64,000 nt of DNA, taken from NCBI GenBank assembly GCA_016929095.1, contig JAFGJM010000044.1, forward strand, positions 62,001 to 126,000, given 5' to 3'. Below, one piece after another: positions 60,413 through 64,000 of the stretch. Source of the stretch: Anaerolineales bacterium. Lineage in GTDB: Bacteria; Chloroflexota; Anaerolineae; Anaerolineales; UBA4823. The position numbers and the translations under genes are program-made. The notes under the pieces are model-generated. The model did no database searches. It worked only from the letters and a program-made list of their open reading frames with translations, and was not told the origin of the DNA. The stretch's first letter is position 1, and the number at the start of each line of letters is the position of its first letter.

Positions 60413-60424
60413 GAAAGGAGGTGA
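60413..60424 (+). promoter_or_regulatory. Orphan Shine-Dalgarno upstream of the second APC permease
   Basis: GAAAGGAGGTGA sits about 130 bases before the permease start, without an ATG, GTG or TTG in range. The true site is GAAAGGAG just before 60554. Confidence 0.5.
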
Positions 60425-60553
60425 AATCAAGCGCCCATAAAATCATATTGGAAATAGTGAAAGGCAAGACACGGTTTTTTCATCACTCTTTATTTGCCGA
60501 TCCTGGTTTTTATACTGGGCAGGCTAAATCATAATCATGAAAGGAGCTTTTCA

Positions 60554-62437
60554 ATGAGTGAGGTGACTCTTTTCGTCCGTAAAGCAAGCGGTTTGGTGCG
60601 TTCGTGGTCCGTGTTCGACGCATTTATCTACGCCACATTTTCCATAAACTTGATCACACTGGGTTTGTATATATTCTCCTACTGCTACTATTTTGAGGGG
60701 AATCTGGCGACGGCAGTGGTGATAGGCGCCATCTTGACCATCTTCGAGGTCATTGTGTATGCCAGCCTGATCTCTGCCATGCCGCGTGCTGGTGGCGATT
60801 ACGTGTGGCAAAGCCGTATTTTAGGACGCACCGTAGGTTTTATCCTGGCAGTGACCGGTTGGTGGTTCATTCTCTGGCTGTGGGTGCCCATGTACGGTCA
60901 AATGTTAGTCTATGAATTCTTCACCCCCATGCTGGCAATCCTGGGCGCGAAAGATGCAGCAGTATGGTTCACCAACACCAACAATGGGTTATTAGTGGGT
61001 ATGCTGTGCGTTTGCGCCGTTGGATTTATTTACATCGCGGCTGGAATGAAATGGTACGCGCGCATACAAAAGTTTTGCTTCTGGGGGGGTATGGTAGGCT
61101 TACTCCTGGTCTTTATCTTATTGTTATTTGGCAGTAACCCGACTTTTGTTAGCAATCTCAATAGCATCGCACCGGAAATGTTCGGTGCAGAAGCAACCGA
61201 TCTTTATTCGGCAACCATGACCGCCGGCGAAGAAGCCGGCACAGCCACCGGTCCGTTAAGCGACCTGGCTATTCCCGCCAGCATGGCGATCATCCCCATG
61301 ATCGTGTTCTTCAACCTGTGGCCTAACTGGGGTTCAACATTGTACGGTGAGGTGCGCGGTGCATCGGACTACAAGAAAAATTTCTGGGGTATGGCTTTCG
61401 CCATCATCGTTACCGCAGTTCTGGCGCTTATCTTCTTTGCGTTGATCGCCAAGACCTTAGGCTGGGATTTCTACAACAAAGCTAATGGCGCATTCTGGAA
61501 TTACACCTGGGGATACACAGAAACACCGCCTCCGCTGCCTTTCTGGCCTTACCCGGCGTTGTTTGCCGCCTTTATGGTTAAAAGCCGCTTCATCCAATTC
61601 ATCGTCATCCTGCTGATGAGCCTGTGGTGGTTCGGCTGGTCTGGAACGGTCTTTCTGAGCTCCACCCGCGTCATCTTCGCCGCCGCTTTCGACCGCATGC
61701 TCCCCGAATGGGTCTCATCGGTTGAACCAAAAACCCGCACACCCATTAACGCCTTGCTGTTGATGGTTGTACCTTCGGTGGTTGTATCCATATTGTATGC
61801 ATACAACGTTGCGAATTTCCGCACCCTTACGCTGGACGCCACCCTGGTGATTGCGGTCACCTTCCTGGGGTCCGCGGTTGCCGCAGCCGTCTTGCCCTGG
61901 CGCCAAAAAGATATCTTTGATGGCAGCCCCATTGCGAAATATACGGTCAACAAAGGATTGGGAATGTTAATGCTCCTGCTTTACGCGGTAGCGGTTGTGT
62001 ATCTGATCATTACTTCATTCTCATATATGTTCTCCGTATTGGGTGGTTTGAACGCCGCAGGTTTGGGTACACCCCTCACCTGGATCATTGTGATCATCAT
62101 CTCAGTCCTTACTCTCGTCAATGCCGGTGTTTTGGTTTGGGTGCTGTACTATGTGGGGAAACCCATGTTAAAAGGCGCTAAAATGCCCTTGATCACTCTG
62201 GCAGCCCTGATCTTCACCGTTTTCCTGGATTGGCTGATGGTGGAATGGTTCTGGGATCCCCATGTTGCCCCCTTCGATTTCCCATTGTACGCCATCGGTT
62301 GGAGTAACCCAACCTCCATCGTGTTCATGATCGTGATGTATGGTTTGGCAGCCGCAATCTACTACGGCTTCAATGCCTTCCGAAGGAAACAAGGCATCGA
62401 TGTCGATAAGGTGTACAAAGAAATCCCTGTGGAATAA
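60554..62437 (+). CDS. APC-superfamily amino acid/amine permease (copy 2)
   Basis: The 627-residue protein has about twelve to thirteen spans. It begins MSEVTLFVRKASGLVRSWSV, nearly the same as copy 1 (FVRKASGLVR), and carries AMPRAGGDYVWQSRILGR. A long loop (around FGAEATDLYSATMTAGEEAG) follows span 6. The C-terminal end KQGIDVDKVYKEIPVE matches the RGINVENAFREIPPE of copy 1. Start at 60554 from GAAAGGAG. The two permeases define a subfamily larger than ordinary amino acid permeases. Transport of a betaine-like compound is inferred only from neighbours. Confidence 0.85.
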   Translation: MSEVTLFVRKASGLVRSWSVFDAFIYATFSINLITLGLYIFSYCYYFEGNLATAVVIGAILTIFEVIVYASLISAMPRAGGDYVWQSRILGRTVGFILAVTGWWFILWLWVPMYGQMLVYEFFTPMLAILGAKDAAVWFTNTNNGLLVGMLCVCAVGFIYIAAGMKWYARIQKFCFWGGMVGLLLVFILLLFGSNPTFVSNLNSIAPEMFGAEATDLYSATMTAGEEAGTATGPLSDLAIPASMAIIPMIVFFNLWPNWGSTLYGEVRGASDYKKNFWGMAFAIIVTAVLALIFFALIAKTLGWDFYNKANGAFWNYTWGYTETPPPLPFWPYPALFAAFMVKSRFIQFIVILLMSLWWFGWSGTVFLSSTRVIFAAAFDRMLPEWVSSVEPKTRTPINALLLMVVPSVVVSILYAYNVANFRTLTLDATLVIAVTFLGSAVAAAVLPWRQKDIFDGSPIAKYTVNKGLGMLMLLLYAVAVVYLIITSFSYMFSVLGGLNAAGLGTPLTWIIVIIISVLTLVNAGVLVWVLYYVGKPMLKGAKMPLITLAALIFTVFLDWLMVEWFWDPHVAPFDFPLYAIGWSNPTSIVFMIVMYGLAAAIYYGFNAFRRKQGIDVDKVYKEIPVE

Positions 62438-62512
62438 CACTTTGAGCAGTGTTGTAAAAATGGCGAGTAAAATGAGTTTTGGGGGACAATACTCGCCAGC
62501 CAATAAATCAAC

Positions 62513-62585
62513 TGTCATTGCGAGGCGCAAATCGTTCCAGGCTTCCTTCGGGAACACTGTTTTAGGAAAATTTCCTCGCAATGAC
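62513..62585. repeat. 73-bp inverted-repeat (REP-like) element
   Basis: TGTCATTGCGAGG (62513-62525) faces CCTCGCAATGACA (62573-62585), a perfect 13-bp terminal repeat around an inner GTTCC...GGAAC hairpin. The end resembles that of the element at 7124-7255. It probably serves as transcript end for the permease gene too. Confidence 0.7.
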
Positions 62586-62646
62586 AACTTCAAAAAAGCC
62601 ACGGGGGGAATTATTATCGTCGCTGTTGAAAAAAACTTACAATTAA

Positions 62647-62763
62647 TTGACTTTAAATTTTTAAGGTGATAAAATCAATCCAATTTCTGAAAAGTGGTAT
62701 TATATGAAAACCACTATCAATCACTCCAATATTATCTTTTTTATAGGTTCACTGAGGAGGTGA
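62647..62763 (+). promoter_or_regulatory. Promoter and leader of the binding-protein gene with an orphan Shine-Dalgarno
   Basis: TTGACT (62647-62652), 17 bases, TAAAAT (62670-62675). In the leader, GAGGAGGTGA (62754-62763) has no usable start codon after it. The gene's own CGGAGG is at 62831-62836. Confidence 0.65.
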
Positions 62764-62841
62764 ATTCATAAAATTTTGTATTAGATGTTTTCTAATTTGT
62801 CTGTATAAAATTCATATATAAAAATCATTACGGAGGATCGA

Positions 62842-64000
62842 ATGTCTAAGAAATCACAATTATCTCGCCGCCAGTTTCTGAAATTAAGTGGCCTTGCCGG
62901 AGGCGCTGCCCTCCTGGCGGGGTGCACCCCCGCTGCAACCCCAGCACCCGAAGTAGCATTGCCTGATCTAACATCCGGTAATTCCATTCCCCTGGATGAT
63001 CTGGTAAAAGCCGTTGAAGCCGAAGGTAAAAACCTGACCACTATCGCCCTGCCGCACGACTGGGCAAACTATGGCGAAATCATCGAAACCTTCAAATCAA
63101 AATACGGCATGTCAGTCAATGAACTGAATCCGGATGCCGGTTCGTCTGACGAACTCGAGGCTATCCGCGCTAACAAAGACAGCAAAGGCCCTCAGGCGCC
63201 GGATATCGTCGACGTTGGCGTTGGTCACACCGTCACTGCTATGGCAGATGGCCTGTTTGCGAAATACAAAGTCGCCACCTGGGATACCATCGAGATGAAA
63301 GATCCCGATGGATACTGGTGGGCGGAGTACTATGGCGTATTAACCTTCGAGGTCATCAAAGGCGAAGTTCCCACCCCCACCGACTGGGAAGACCTGCTCA
63401 AACCGGAATACAAGGGCAAGGTAGCTATGGCGGGCGATGTGCTCAAGTCCAATGAGTCAGTGATGACCGTTTATGCTTCCGGTCTGTCCCGCGCCGGCGG
63501 CGACAAAACCAAAGCCGCAGAAGCTGGTTTGGAATTCTGGAAAGAAATGAATGCCAACGGCAATTTCATCCCGGTCATCGCCGACCAGGGCAAGATTGCC
63601 CAGGGTGAAACCCCCTGCACCGTGGAATGGGATTACCTCTCCCTGGCAAACCGCGATGCTTTAGCGGGCAACCCCGAATTGGAAATCGTCGTCCCCAAGA
63701 CAGGCGTGGTTGCCGGTCCTTATGCCGGCGGCATCAGCGCCTATGCCCCGCACCCCTACGCCGCTCGCCTGTGGTGGGAATTCGTCATGTCCGACGAAGG
63801 GCAGAACCTGTACCTGAAGGGTTACGCCCACCCCATCCGCTTCAATGACATGGTCGCTCGCGGTGTTGTCCCACAAGAACTATTAGATAAACTGCCTCCA
63901 GCAGAAGATTACGAACGCGCTGTCTTCCTGACTGTGGATGAGCTGACTGAATCCAAGACATACATCACCGAAAACTGGCGCAAGGTAGTATTTGGTGAAT
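62842..64000 (+). CDS. Tat-exported lipoprotein substrate-binding protein of an ABC importer, 3'-truncated
   Basis: The visible 386 residues run off the window end. The N-terminus has a twin-arginine motif and a lipobox in one signal: SRRQFLKLSGLAGG, then ALLAGC (Cys28). The mature part resembles iron/thiamine/phosphonate-type binding proteins (PotD-SBP_bac_8 group): PQAPDIVDVGVGHTVTAM, VPTPTDWEDLLKPEYKGKVA, YAGGISAYAPHPYAARLWWE. The family also binds 2-aminoethylphosphonate and polyamines, so an organic cation or phosphonate would suit the surrounding genes, but the ligand is not deducible. CGGAGG is well placed before the ATG. Permease and ATPase genes are presumably beyond the window. Confidence 0.9.
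   Translation, partial: MSKKSQLSRRQFLKLSGLAGGAALLAGCTPAATPAPEVALPDLTSGNSIPLDDLVKAVEAEGKNLTTIALPHDWANYGEIIETFKSKYGMSVNELNPDAGSSDELEAIRANKDSKGPQAPDIVDVGVGHTVTAMADGLFAKYKVATWDTIEMKDPDGYWWAEYYGVLTFEVIKGEVPTPTDWEDLLKPEYKGKVAMAGDVLKSNESVMTVYASGLSRAGGDKTKAAEAGLEFWKEMNANGNFIPVIADQGKIAQGETPCTVEWDYLSLANRDALAGNPELEIVVPKTGVVAGPYAGGISAYAPHPYAARLWWEFVMSDEGQNLYLKGYAHPIRFNDMVARGVVPQELLDKLPPAEDYERAVFLTVDELTESKTYITENWRKVVFGE

Noticed and set aside
1-64000. CRISPR array, tRNA or rRNA genes
   Set aside because: No regularly spaced repeats, cloverleaf-like segments with a GGTTCGAATCC-type arm, or rRNA sequence were noticed on reading; a dedicated tRNA scan was not possible.

Overview
The window looks like chromosomal DNA of an anaerobic or facultative bacterium, probably Chloroflexota (Anaerolineae-like). 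This is an inference from family content: very large MalT-type and BTAD/AAA regulators, a SWIM zinc-finger protein, a glucose-type ABC importer without a local ATPase, ROK control, a Tat-lipoprotein binding protein, and many molybdopterin, flavin and one-carbon enzymes. No rRNA, tRNA, CRISPR array, transposase or phage gene was recognised. Mobile-DNA traces are limited to short inverted-repeat elements.

Layout. 1-585: tail of a DUF1295 membrane enzyme. 0.7-15.4 kb: two molybdopterin enzymes of the DMSO reductase superfamily. One is on the minus strand with a small Fe-S partner (1059-3759). The other closely resembles pyrogallol-phloroglucinol transhydroxylase with its Fe-S/beta-barrel subunit and an MFS transporter (10554-15353). 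Between them lie two tandemly duplicated MalT-type LuxR regulators. 15.6-22.3 kb: a giant BTAD/AAA regulator, divergent from a three-gene operon of two multispanning proteins (the first DUF5058-like) and an M20 peptidase. 22.8-27.7 kb: a membrane protein with a coupled winged-helix regulator, then a ChrB-N-like protein with a P-type ATPase. 28.0-34.0 kb: a ROK regulator and sugar ABC importer whose binding protein is two complete copies fused in tandem. 34.1-36.9 kb: small membrane and zinc-finger proteins and a choline-kinase-like phosphotransferase. 37.1-42.5 kb: HisC-like aminotransferase, transketolase, transaldolase and a HutC-type GntR regulator with a clear operator. 42.6-64.0 kb: an amine-utilisation island.

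The island holds etfA, etfB and a dimethylglycine/sarcosine dehydrogenase-like flavoprotein, followed by a four-CBS protein and a nucleotidyltransferase, all on the minus strand. Divergent from these are a DeoR regulator, metallophosphoesterase, APC permease, choline-kinase-like protein, second DeoR regulator, second dimethylglycine dehydrogenase-like protein, MttB-family methyltransferase, second metallophosphoesterase, second APC permease and a Tat-exported binding protein cut by the window end. A reasonable reading is uptake and stepwise demethylation of a quaternary or tertiary amine (betaine-like). Methyl groups would pass to a corrinoid protein and folate, and electrons to ETF. The duplicated phosphoesterase-permease pair and the kinase-like proteins have no obvious place in known betaine pathways and are the best candidate for something undescribed.

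Regulation is unusually readable. Good sigma70-type promoters occur at 10233, 22846, 23911, 27991, 42501 (minus), 48684, 53852 and 62647, several overlapped by palindromes or direct repeats. Several leaders also carry a near-perfect Shine-Dalgarno sequence with no usable start codon behind it, far upstream of the real start.
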